A stretch of 20,934 bases of DNA, from assembly GCA_023436205.1 (NCBI GenBank), contig JAEZKC010000046.1, positions 1 through 20,934 of the forward strand. Direction: 5' to 3'. Positions 14,451 to 20,934 of the stretch are shown here, in pieces. How positions within the stretch are numbered: the stretch's first letter is position 1; the number at the start of each line of letters is the position of its first letter. The stretch is from Fibrobacterota bacterium. Its GTDB lineage: Bacteria > Fibrobacterota > Chitinivibrionia > Chitinivibrionales > Chitinispirillaceae. The position numbers and the translations under genes were made by a program. The notes beneath the pieces are model-generated. The model did not search any database, was not told the origin of the DNA, and saw only the letters and a list, made by a program, of their open reading frames with translations.

Positions 14451-16202
14451 ATGAAAAAGATCAATCTTAAGATAAACGGACGGCCTGTCAAGGTGAACGA
14501 AGGGGCTACCATCCTTGAGGCCGCACGTAAAGTTTCTGTGAACATTCCTACCCTCTGTCATCATCCTGACCTTGATCCCTGGGCCGCTTGCGGTATCTGT
14601 GTGGTTAAGGCTGAAAATTCCCCCAAGATGCTTCGTGCCTGTGCTACACCGGCCGAAGAGGGTATGAATATCATCACCCATGATTCTGAAATTGTGGAAG
14701 TGCGCAAGACTGTTATTGAGCTGATCCTTTCAACTCACCCCAATGACTGTCTGGCCTGTCCCAGAAACCAGAACTGCGAACTTCAGCGTCTGGCTGCCGA
14801 ATTCGGCATCAGGGAAATGACTTTCCCTCAGCGCCTCAGAGACCTTCCTCAGGACACCACCACCACATCTCTGGTGCTCAACCCCGAGAAGTGTGTGCTG
14901 TGCGGTCGCTGTGCAAAGGTCTGCCAGGATATGCAGGGAGTGTGGGCTCTGGAATTCCTGGGTCGCGGTGAAAAGACCCGTATCGCTCCTGCTGCGGATG
15001 TTCATCTCAATGACAGCCCCTGTATCAGATGCGGTCAGTGTTCTGCTCACTGTCCAGTTGGTGCCATTTACGAGAAGTCAGAAGAGCATATCGTTTGGAA
15101 TGCATTGCGCAAGTCAGATCTTTACCCTGTCGTGCAGATCGCTCCCGCAGTTCGTGTTGCCATCGGTGAAGCTTTCGGATGGCCCTCCGGTACAGTGCAG
15201 ACCGGCAAGCTTTACGCTGCTTTGCGTCAGCTCGGGTTCAAGGCTGTGTTCGACACTAACTTTGCCGCTGACCTGACAATCATGGAAGAGGGTAGCGAAC
15301 TGGTCGAAAGATTGACCAAGGGAAGCGCGCCGATTCCGTTGATCACTACCTGCTGTCCGGCATGGGTTGATTATCTCGAGAAGTTCTATCCCGAAATGAT
15401 CCCCCACTTCTCAACTGCCAAGTCGCCGCAGTCGATGCTTGGAGCACTTTCCAAGACATATTATGCCGAGAAAATGGGTATCGATCCTGAAAAGATTTTC
15501 ATGGTGTCGATCATGCCTTGTACCGCCAAGAAGTTTGAGATCTCCCGTTCAAGCGAGATGTTCTCCAGCGGTCAGAAGGACATTGATGTTTCCCTTACCA
15601 CTCGCGAGCTCAGCCGCATGATCAAGTCTGCAGGAATTGATTTCAACAACCTGCCTGATGAGGAAGTGGACTCCATTCTTGGCGAGTACACCGGTGCGGG
15701 AACTATATTCGGTGCAACGGGTGGTGTGATGGAAGCTGCTCTGAGAACAGCTTATCATCTTATCACTAAGAAAGAGCTCGACGATGTAAATTTCACCAAT
15801 GTCCGCGGTCTGGATGGCGTTAAAGAGTCCAGTGTTGATGTGGATGGAACTGAAGTGAGAATCGCAGTTGCTCACGGTATGGCTAACATTTCCGCCGTTC
15901 TGGATAAAGTTAAAGCCGCTTTGGCTGCAGGTCAGGAAACACCCTATCACTTTATTGAAGTGATGGCCTGTCGCGGTGGATGCGTTGGTGGTGGTGGTCA
16001 GCCTTATGGTGCCGATGATGAAACGCGTAAAGCCAGAACCGCCGGTCTGTATACAGACGACATGATGGCTGTAAAGCGTTGTTCACATCACAACCCGCAG
16101 ATTCAGAGAGTGTATGCCGAGTTTCTGGGAAGTCCGCTTTCGCACAAATCCCATGAGCTTTTGCATACAAGTTACACACCGCGTCCGGAGTACCGCTGGT
16201 AA
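14451..16202 (+). CDS. hndD: [FeFe]-hydrogenase catalytic subunit (group A, HndD/HydA)
   Basis: This 583-residue catalytic subunit carries out 2H+ + 2e- <-> H2. Its domains are: a plant-type [2Fe-2S] domain (C36, C47, C50, C64); a His-ligated [4Fe-4S] cluster (H96, C100, C103, C109); two [4Fe-4S] clusters (C148/151/154/158 and C191/194/197/201); and the H domain. H-cluster motifs are L1 TTCCPAW (C301 as the proton-path cysteine, C302 as ligand), L2 MPCTAKKFE (C357), and L3 with C507 and C511 in MACRGGCVGGGGQP. All catalytic ligands are intact. It ends shortly after the H domain, without the extra C-terminal [2Fe-2S] domain of the Thermotoga protein, which matches HndD. There is no Tat or Sec signal, so it is cytoplasmic. 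AAGGAG lies 8 nt before the ATG. Confidence 0.96.
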   Translation: MKKINLKINGRPVKVNEGATILEAARKVSVNIPTLCHHPDLDPWAACGICVVKAENSPKMLRACATPAEEGMNIITHDSEIVEVRKTVIELILSTHPNDCLACPRNQNCELQRLAAEFGIREMTFPQRLRDLPQDTTTTSLVLNPEKCVLCGRCAKVCQDMQGVWALEFLGRGEKTRIAPAADVHLNDSPCIRCGQCSAHCPVGAIYEKSEEHIVWNALRKSDLYPVVQIAPAVRVAIGEAFGWPSGTVQTGKLYAALRQLGFKAVFDTNFAADLTIMEEGSELVERLTKGSAPIPLITTCCPAWVDYLEKFYPEMIPHFSTAKSPQSMLGALSKTYYAEKMGIDPEKIFMVSIMPCTAKKFEISRSSEMFSSGQKDIDVSLTTRELSRMIKSAGIDFNNLPDEEVDSILGEYTGAGTIFGATGGVMEAALRTAYHLITKKELDDVNFTNVRGLDGVKESSVDVDGTEVRIAVAHGMANISAVLDKVKAALAAGQETPYHFIEVMACRGGCVGGGGQPYGADDETRKARTAGLYTDDMMAVKRCSHHNPQIQRVYAEFLGSPLSHKSHELLHTSYTPRPEYRW

Positions 16203-16229
16203 GCCGGTTTGCGAACTAGATACAGTTAA

Positions 16230-16264
16230 CTTCATTTCCTGAGGTCAGGAGCACAGCTCTGAAG
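16230..16264 (+). other. Folded RNA element after hndD (three-stem shape)
   Basis: CTTCA (16230-16234) pairs with TGAAG (16260-16264) and encloses TCCTGA/TCAGGA (16237-16250) and GAGC/GCTC (16249-16259), a compact nested structure. It matches no riboswitch class I recognise. Two shared bases mean the inner stems cannot both be full length. Confidence 0.4.
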
Positions 16265-16278
16265 CCAAGGGGGAGCAA

Positions 16279-16296
16279 ATGAAACTAAATTTCTAA
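16279..16296 (+). other. Possible five-codon leader ORF
   Basis: ATG AAA CTA AAT TTC TAA (MKLNF) follows AAGGGGGAG by 4 nt, a strong ribosome-binding site for so short a frame, and ends 7 nt before a terminator-type hairpin. The arrangement resembles a leader peptide or attenuator, but chance occurrence cannot be excluded. Confidence 0.3.
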
Positions 16297-16304
16297 AAAC
16301 AACG

Positions 16305-16348
16305 GGGTCTTGTTCTGCTTAACAGCAGGGCAGGCCCTTTTGTTTTTT
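16305..16348 (+). terminator. Intrinsic terminator/attenuator between hndD and the maturation genes
   Basis: About 14 base pairs with a few T-G wobbles and one bulge (16305-16319 with 16324-16337) close a TAAC loop and are followed by TTTTGTTTTTT (16338-16348). This is the clearest T-run terminator in the window. It sits inside an otherwise continuous rightward gene run, so it may partly separate structural from maturation gene expression. Confidence 0.7.
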
Positions 16349-16360
16349 ACTGGAGTATTG

Positions 16361-16612
16361 ATGGACAAGCGATTGGGTTTTGTGGGAATTATTATTGAAA
16401 ACAGGACGAAAAGTGCTCTGGAAGTGAATAATATATTATCCGAATGCGGCGAACTGATCATCGCAAGAACCGGTATTCCTTATAAACAGAAAGAGTGTTG
16501 TGTCATAACACTGGTGGTGGATGCTTCAACAGACGATCTGGGACGCTTAACCGGAAGACTTGGTACAGTTCCCGGTGTTACAGTCAAGTCTGCACTAAGC
16601 AAGGGAAAGTAG
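16361..16612 (+). CDS. TM1266-family putative hydrogenase-system regulator
   Basis: This 83-residue protein matches the TM1266 family, small ACT/NikR-C-like ferredoxin-fold proteins annotated as iron-only hydrogenase system putative regulators. Features are the opening strand RLGFVGIIIENR, the middle RTGIPYKQKECCVITLVVDA, and the closing GTVPGVTVKSALS. There is no DNA-binding domain, so direct transcriptional control is doubtful and a ligand-binding role fits better. ATG 16361 follows GGAG (16352-16355) by 5 nt. The same frame is open to 16310, but that part runs through the terminator hairpin. It lies 1 nt before the aspA-like gene, so the two are translationally coupled. Confidence 0.88.
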   Translation: MDKRLGFVGIIIENRTKSALEVNNILSECGELIIARTGIPYKQKECCVITLVVDASTDDLGRLTGRLGTVPGVTVKSALSKGK

Positions 16613-16613
16613 C

Positions 16614-18014
16614 ATGGATACTCGATTGGAAAGAGATCTGATTGGCGAACTGCCTGTGCCCGGGAATGTTTATTGGGGAATTCATACACAGAGAGCACTC
16701 CTCAATTTTCCCTTCTCTTATAAACGCACTCATCTCCGGCTTGTGCATGCCATTGTGCTTGTCAAAAAAGCCTGTTGTCTCGCCAATATGGAACTGGGCT
16801 TTTTAAAGACTTTGGTGGGGGATTGCATTGTAAGGGCATGTGATGAAATTCTTAATGGGTCTTATGATGATCAGTTTCCGATAAGCGCATTGCAAGGTGG
16901 TGCCGGCACCTCCCTGAATATGAACGTAAACGAGGTGATTGCTAATAGAGCCCTGGAGCTTATGGGATACCAAAAAGGGACTTACGAGCATTGTCAGCCG
17001 ATCGAGCACGTAAATCTTCATCAGTCAACAAATGATGTGTTTCCTACAGCGCTGAAAGTTGCTGCCATTGGCGCTGTACGACGTTTGAGTCAGAGCGCCG
17101 CCGATCTCCAGGGGACCCTTCAGAAGAAGGAAAAGGAGTTCGGAAGTATAGTCATGATTGGACGCACTGAGTTGCAGGATGCTTTGCCTATCACTCTGGG
17201 TGCACAGTACGCTTCGTGGTCTGAAGCTGTAGCCAGAGACAGGTGGCGTGCTTTCAAGTGTGAAGAGCGACTTCGGGTTGTCAATCTTGGGGGGACTGCG
17301 GTGGGTACGGGATTGACCGCTCCCCGCACTTATATTTTCAGAGTTGTGGAAAAACTCCGGGAGCTCTGTGGTTATGGCTTGACCAGAGGAGAGAATCTCA
17401 TGGATCAGACAGCCAATGCAGATGCCTTTGTGGAAGTTTCCGGGATCCTCAGTGCTCATGCCGCCGATCTGGGAAAGATCTGCTCCGATATGCGGCAGCT
17501 ACATTTCATTGGGGAGATATCACTTCCCCGGATGCAGGCCGGTTCCAGTATCATGCCAGGAAAAGTAAACCCAGTCATTATGGAGGCGGTAATAGGTGCA
17601 GCTATCAAGGTGCAGGCAAATCACCAGATAATTTCTGAATGCGCTTCCCGGGGATCTTTACAGATAAATGAATTCATGCCGCTCATCGCCGATGCTTTAC
17701 TTGAGTCTCTGGACCTTATGGAAACATCTGATAAAATGCTCGAAGCTCAGGTAGGGAGCACAAAAGCTATTGCAGAAGTCTGTTCGGAGAATGTAAATCG
17801 CACCACTCTGATTGTGACAGCTCTTCTTCCGTTTATTGGCTATAAAAAAGCGGAGCAGCTTGTCACTGAATACAATTCAGAACAAGATGGAAGTTTTCGG
17901 GATTATCTGATTAAGCAAATTGGAAGTGATATGGTTGAGGATGCACTTTCGCCTGCTCAACTCATGTCACTTGGTTATAGTAGAAGGAGAACTGCAGATG
18001 CAGACCACGCCTAA
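16614..18014 (+). CDS. aspA: Aspartate ammonia-lyase (aspartase/fumarase superfamily)
   Basis: This 466-residue enzyme is predicted to convert L-aspartate to fumarate plus ammonia. The superfamily signatures are GTSLNMNVNEVIANRA (98-113), QSTNDVFPT (137-145), GRTELQDALP (183-192), and the mobile catalytic loop GSSIMPGKVNP (310-320, catalytic S311). The third motif reads GRTELQD, against GRTQLQD typical of aspartases and GRTHLQD typical of fumarases, so the exact substrate is less certain. It sits between the TM1266-family gene and hydF, overlapping hydF by 17 bp, which links it to H-cluster maturation. A role as a local source of ammonium for the dithiomethylamine bridge is plausible. Fumarate as an electron sink is an alternative. 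Confidence 0.87.
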   Translation: MDTRLERDLIGELPVPGNVYWGIHTQRALLNFPFSYKRTHLRLVHAIVLVKKACCLANMELGFLKTLVGDCIVRACDEILNGSYDDQFPISALQGGAGTSLNMNVNEVIANRALELMGYQKGTYEHCQPIEHVNLHQSTNDVFPTALKVAAIGAVRRLSQSAADLQGTLQKKEKEFGSIVMIGRTELQDALPITLGAQYASWSEAVARDRWRAFKCEERLRVVNLGGTAVGTGLTAPRTYIFRVVEKLRELCGYGLTRGENLMDQTANADAFVEVSGILSAHAADLGKICSDMRQLHFIGEISLPRMQAGSSIMPGKVNPVIMEAVIGAAIKVQANHQIISECASRGSLQINEFMPLIADALLESLDLMETSDKMLEAQVGSTKAIAEVCSENVNRTTLIVTALLPFIGYKKAEQLVTEYNSEQDGSFRDYLIKQIGSDMVEDALSPAQLMSLGYSRRRTADADHA

Positions 18015-19242
18015 ATCTATGAGGCTTCAGATTGGGATTTTCGGGCGGACTAATGTTGGTAAGTCAAGTTTTCTCAACATGATTACCGGTCAGGATATCT
18101 CCATCGTTTCCTCGGTTCCGGGTACCACTACCGATGTCGTTGAGAAGGTTATGGAATACCTTCCGGTTGGGCCGGTGGTTTTTCTGGATACTGCCGGAAT
18201 AGATGATGAATCCCAGCTTTCTGATGAACGCATTAAGAAAACGGGCGCAACATTCGGCAGGGCTGATGTATTTGTTATTATCACTGAGAACGGGGTTTGG
18301 GGTGGCTTTGAGCAGAAACTGGCTGATGAAGCCAGGATCAGAAAAGCCCCTGTTATCATAATCATCAATAAAACTGATCTTAAGCCGGTTAATGTTCCTT
18401 TTCTTGATCAGCTCAAGAGCATTTCTTCTAACGTGATGAGTTGCTCTTGCGTAAACGCTGCGAGGGAAGAATCTGCCCGGCAGTTCAGGGATATTTTAAC
18501 TAACTGTGTTCCTGATGAATTTCTACAGCCGCCTGCCTTGATTGGAGATTTGCTTCCCCCCGGCGGACTTGCCGTGCTCATTGTCCCCATTGATCTGCAG
18601 GCTCCCAAAGGACGGCTCATCCTGCCTCAGGTACAAACCATAAGAGATGCCCTCGATAATGATGCATCCGTTCTGGTTGTGAAGGAACGGGAGTACGCCT
18701 CGGTATTGTCCATGCTCAACAGAAAGCCCGATATTGTCATTTGTGATTCACAGGTTGTATTGAAAATGACAGCTGATACCCCGGATGATATTCCCTGCAC
18801 GACTTTTTCTATTCTGTTTGCCCGCTTTAAAGGTGATCTGATCGAGGCTGCGCGAGGAGCGGCGGCTATCGAGAATCTTAAGAAAGGCGATAAGGTGCTT
18901 ATTGCCGAAGCGTGCAGTCATCATGCCGCGGAGGATGATATCGGAAGGGTGAAGATTCCTCGCTGGCTTCGCCAGTATACAGGGTTGGATCTGGAAATCG
19001 ATGTATGCAGTGGCAGGGACTACCCTGAAGATCTGGAGAAGTACTCTCTGGTGATTCATTGCGGGGCTTGTATGCTTACCAGACGAGAGATGCTGTCGCG
19101 TTCGGGCGGGGCAGTTTCACGAAAAGTTCCCATTACCAATTACGGGGTGGCTATCAGTTGTCTTCAGGGTGTGATCAGACGGGTGCTCAAACCGTTCCCA
19201 TCCGCCCATGAGGCATTTCTGGAACAGGCGCAGGCAGATTAA
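17998..19242 (+). CDS. hydF: [FeFe]-hydrogenase maturation GTPase HydF
   Basis: This 414-residue scaffold and carrier assembles the [2Fe] subcluster and delivers it to apo-HndD. An N-terminal TrmE/Era-like GTPase domain has the P-loop GRTNVGKSS (16-24), the switch-I stretch PGTTTD (41-46), G3 DTAG (64-67) and G4 NKTD (124-127). A dimerisation domain follows, then the C-terminal cluster-binding domain with C306-x-H308 and H354-C355-x2-C358. All residues needed for the [4Fe-4S] site are present. ATG 17998 follows AAGGAG (17984-17989) by 8 nt. The open frame to 17920 lies wholly inside aspA and lacks a better start. It overlaps the end of aspA by 17 bp, and hydG follows after 33 bp. Confidence 0.95.
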   Translation: MQTTPKSMRLQIGIFGRTNVGKSSFLNMITGQDISIVSSVPGTTTDVVEKVMEYLPVGPVVFLDTAGIDDESQLSDERIKKTGATFGRADVFVIITENGVWGGFEQKLADEARIRKAPVIIIINKTDLKPVNVPFLDQLKSISSNVMSCSCVNAAREESARQFRDILTNCVPDEFLQPPALIGDLLPPGGLAVLIVPIDLQAPKGRLILPQVQTIRDALDNDASVLVVKEREYASVLSMLNRKPDIVICDSQVVLKMTADTPDDIPCTTFSILFARFKGDLIEAARGAAAIENLKKGDKVLIAEACSHHAAEDDIGRVKIPRWLRQYTGLDLEIDVCSGRDYPEDLEKYSLVIHCGACMLTRREMLSRSGGAVSRKVPITNYGVAISCLQGVIRRVLKPFPSAHEAFLEQAQAD

Positions 19243-19275
19243 AAAAGAAAACAATTACACTTTGAGGAGGATTAA

Positions 19276-20763
19276 ATGGTGAGCGAAAAGAGTTCCTGGA
19301 TTAAGGAGAGAATCCGTCATGAACAGATTGCAAAATATATCCGTCCTGATGGAAAAGATTTTATTGATGACGATCAGATAACTTTACAGCTGGAAAAAAA
19401 CAGTAATTCAGACCGTGCTCGTGTGAGGGATATAATTGCAAAATCACTGGCTATCCAGACACTTACTCCAGAGGAAACTGCCACGCTTCTGAATGTGAAG
19501 GATCCCGAGCTGTGGGAGGAGATGGAATCGGCAGCACTGAAGATTAAAAAGACGGTTTATGACAACCGGATCGTGACTTTTGCCCCGTTGTATCTGAGCA
19601 CTGTTTGTGTGAACAACTGCCTCTATTGCGGTTTGCGTGATGAGAATGAATCCGTGAAAAGAGGAGTTCTCTCTCTTGATGAAGTCCGCAGGGAAACTGA
19701 AGTGCTTGCCGGCACAATCGGTCACAAGCGCTTGATCGTGGTATACGGGGAGCATCCCAAATCCGATGCGGAATATATGGCCAGATCAATGGAAGCAATC
19801 TACAGCGTCAATGCTCCTGTCAAGAGCGGGACCGCTTCCATTCGACGGGTGAATGTGAATGCCGCACCCATGCTCATTGAGGAACTGTCGATGCTTAACA
19901 AAATCGGCATCGGTACCTATCAGGTTTTCCAGGAAACCTATCACCATGGGGCCTATAAGGCAATGCACCCCCAGGGAACTCTCAAGGGGGATTATCGCTG
20001 GAGACTTTACACCATGCACCGCGCTCTGGAAGCTGGTATCGATGATGTGGGTATTGGAGCACTGTTTGGCCTTTATGACTGGAAGTTTGAGGTGATGGGT
20101 TTGCTCTATCATGCACTGGAACTGGAGGAGAAGTTTGGAATCGGTCCCCATACTATCTCTTTCCCACGGATGGAACCTGCAGAAAACACCCCCTTTGCGG
20201 AGAGCAGCAAGTACAGGGTATCCGATGAGGATTTTCGTAAAATTATTACTGTAATTCGTCTGTCGGTGCCTTATACCGGAATGATTCTGACTGCACGTGA
20301 AAACGCTGCAATGCGCAGATCTCTGGTTTCACTGGGTATAACCCAGACTGATGCATCAAGCAAAATCGGTCTTGGTGCTTACAACAGAAGCGAACTGCAG
20401 GAATCCGACAGACAGCAGTTCATCCTGGGGGATACCAGAAGTCTGGATGAAGTGGTTAGGGAGTTTGCACAGATGGGCTATATTACCTCTTTCTGTACTG
20501 CAGGCTATCGTTGTGGAAGAACTGGTCAGTGCATTATGGATCTCCTTCGTACCGGTGCCGAAGGCAAATTTTGTAAACTGAATGCTGTTATCACCTATAG
20601 GGAATGGCTTGATGATTTCGCATCCCCTGAAACAAAAGAGATAGGGGAGAAGGTGATTCAGAAAGAGATAGAGGAAGTAAAAACGAAAGTGCCCAAGGTT
20701 TGGGAAACATTCCTTGACTATTACACTAGAACTGCCGGCGGGGAACGGGATCTGTATTTCTAG
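19276..20763 (+). CDS. hydG: Radical SAM maturase HydG (tyrosine lyase), variant auxiliary motif
   Basis: This 495-residue radical SAM enzyme cleaves tyrosine to give p-cresol plus the CO and CN- ligands, released on an Fe(CO)2(CN) unit for the H-cluster. The SAM-cluster motif is C111-x3-C115-x2-C118 (CVNNCLYC). The middle part has the HydG-specific YQVFQETYHHG (215-225) and GPHTISFPRMEPA (290-302, H292 possibly near the labile iron). In the C-terminal cluster domain the expected C-x2-C-x22-C reads C407, G410, C433, so the second position is glycine, while extra cysteines C413 and C419 sit close by. Otherwise the length and C-terminal domain separate it clearly from ThiH. GAGGAGG lies 5 nt before the ATG. 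Confidence 0.93.
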   Translation: MVSEKSSWIKERIRHEQIAKYIRPDGKDFIDDDQITLQLEKNSNSDRARVRDIIAKSLAIQTLTPEETATLLNVKDPELWEEMESAALKIKKTVYDNRIVTFAPLYLSTVCVNNCLYCGLRDENESVKRGVLSLDEVRRETEVLAGTIGHKRLIVVYGEHPKSDAEYMARSMEAIYSVNAPVKSGTASIRRVNVNAAPMLIEELSMLNKIGIGTYQVFQETYHHGAYKAMHPQGTLKGDYRWRLYTMHRALEAGIDDVGIGALFGLYDWKFEVMGLLYHALELEEKFGIGPHTISFPRMEPAENTPFAESSKYRVSDEDFRKIITVIRLSVPYTGMILTARENAAMRRSLVSLGITQTDASSKIGLGAYNRSELQESDRQQFILGDTRSLDEVVREFAQMGYITSFCTAGYRCGRTGQCIMDLLRTGAEGKFCKLNAVITYREWLDDFASPETKEIGEKVIQKEIEEVKTKVPKVWETFLDYYTRTAGGERDLYF

Positions 20764-20776
20764 TTCTTTATTTCGC

Positions 20777-20800
20777 TATCGGAATCGCTATCGGTATCGA
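20777..20800. repeat. Inverted hexamer units facing the CCGATA array
   Basis: Four 6-bp units (TATCGG, AATCGC, TATCGG, TATCGA) are the reverse complement, with some changes, of the CCGATA array that follows. The two parts meet around ATCGATTCCGAT and can pair to form a long hairpin. Confidence 0.75.
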
Positions 20801-20802
20801 TT

Positions 20803-20916
20803 CCGATCCCGATCCCGATACCGATACCGATACCGATACCGATACCGATACCGATACCGATACCGATACCGATACCGATACCGATACCGATACCGATACC
20901 GATACCGATACCGATA
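20803..20916. repeat. CCGATA hexamer tandem array
   Basis: There are nineteen head-to-tail 6-bp units: two CCGATC, then seventeen perfect CCGATA. The array is followed by CCTTTT. It starts about 40 bp after the hydG stop in a spacer without genes. Perfect identity of the last seventeen units suggests recent slippage expansion. Confidence 0.95.
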
Positions 20917-20934
20917 CCTTTTACAGCGTTGTGG

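Noticed and set aside
16230..16296. Known riboswitch (SAM, TPP, GEMM, FMN, cobalamin, fluoride)
   Set aside because: None of the conserved core sequences of these classes could be found by eye. It is kept only as an unassigned fold.
19276..20763. ThiH (2-iminoacetate synthase) instead of HydG
   Set aside because: The protein is longer than ThiH, has a C-terminal cluster domain with YRxGRTG, and sits beside hydF and hydrogenase genes. HydG is the better call despite the altered cysteine.
20803..20916. CRISPR-like regular repeat
   Set aside because: The units are contiguous 6-mers with no spacers, no leader and no cas genes. It is a simple tandem array.

Overview
The window reads as a stretch of chromosome from a strictly anaerobic, H2-metabolising bacterium. 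The main evidence is a complete multi-subunit, NAD-linked, electron-bifurcating-type [FeFe]-hydrogenase locus (HndABCD/HydABC type). It comes with two of the three H-cluster maturases (HydF and HydG), a TM1266-type small protein, an aspartate ammonia-lyase and the redox repressor Rex. The lineage cannot be fixed from sequence alone. Long simple-sequence arrays in spacers, a DUF2934 protein with a Lys/Ala/Pro tail and an M16C peptidase suggest a Gram-negative-type anaerobe such as Fibrobacterota/Chitinivibrionia, Spirochaetota or a deltaproteobacterial group, with low confidence.

Layout. 1-110: edge of a heptamer tandem array and a terminator-like hairpin. 161-3103 (+): M16C zinc metallopeptidase. 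3104-3485: gene-free spacer with a terminator-like hairpin and two copies of a ~50-bp hairpin repeat. 3486-5240 (+): phosphohexomutase, followed by a terminator. 5313-7142 (-): bacterial dynamin-like GTPase. 7426-7749 (+): small DUF2934 protein with a histone-H1-like tail. 7806-10944 (-): a five-gene leftward group consisting of a DRTGG-type protein, a CBS-CBS-HATPase protein, a second DRTGG protein, a PHP phosphoesterase and Rex. 10945-11183: divergent control region with an almost perfect Rex-type palindrome, a second half-perfect Rex-like site and a good sigma70-type promoter for the hydrogenase genes. 11184-16202 (+): hndA, a stand-alone GHKL ATPase, hndB, hndC and hndD. 16203-16360: folded leader with a five-codon mini-ORF and a terminator/attenuator hairpin. 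16361-20763 (+): TM1266-family protein, aspA-like lyase, hydF and hydG. 20777-20916: inverted and then direct hexamer array.

How the parts fit. HndA, HndB, HndC and HndD would couple NADH and ferredoxin to H2. HydG makes the Fe-CO-CN precursor and HydF is the scaffold GTPase that delivers the [2Fe] subcluster. HydE is not in the window. The ammonia-lyase may supply ammonium for the dithiomethylamine bridge. Rex senses NADH/NAD+ and sits at the end of the divergent operon, with candidate operators between the two operons, so the cell's redox state would control both halves. The most interesting unexplained part is the signalling-like set on the minus strand (two DRTGG proteins, CBS-HATPase, PHP) plus the GHKL ATPase embedded between hndA and hndB. 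This looks like a nucleotide-sensing kinase/phosphatase module dedicated to the hydrogenase. I also see an unusual HydG auxiliary-cluster motif in which the usual second cysteine is glycine.
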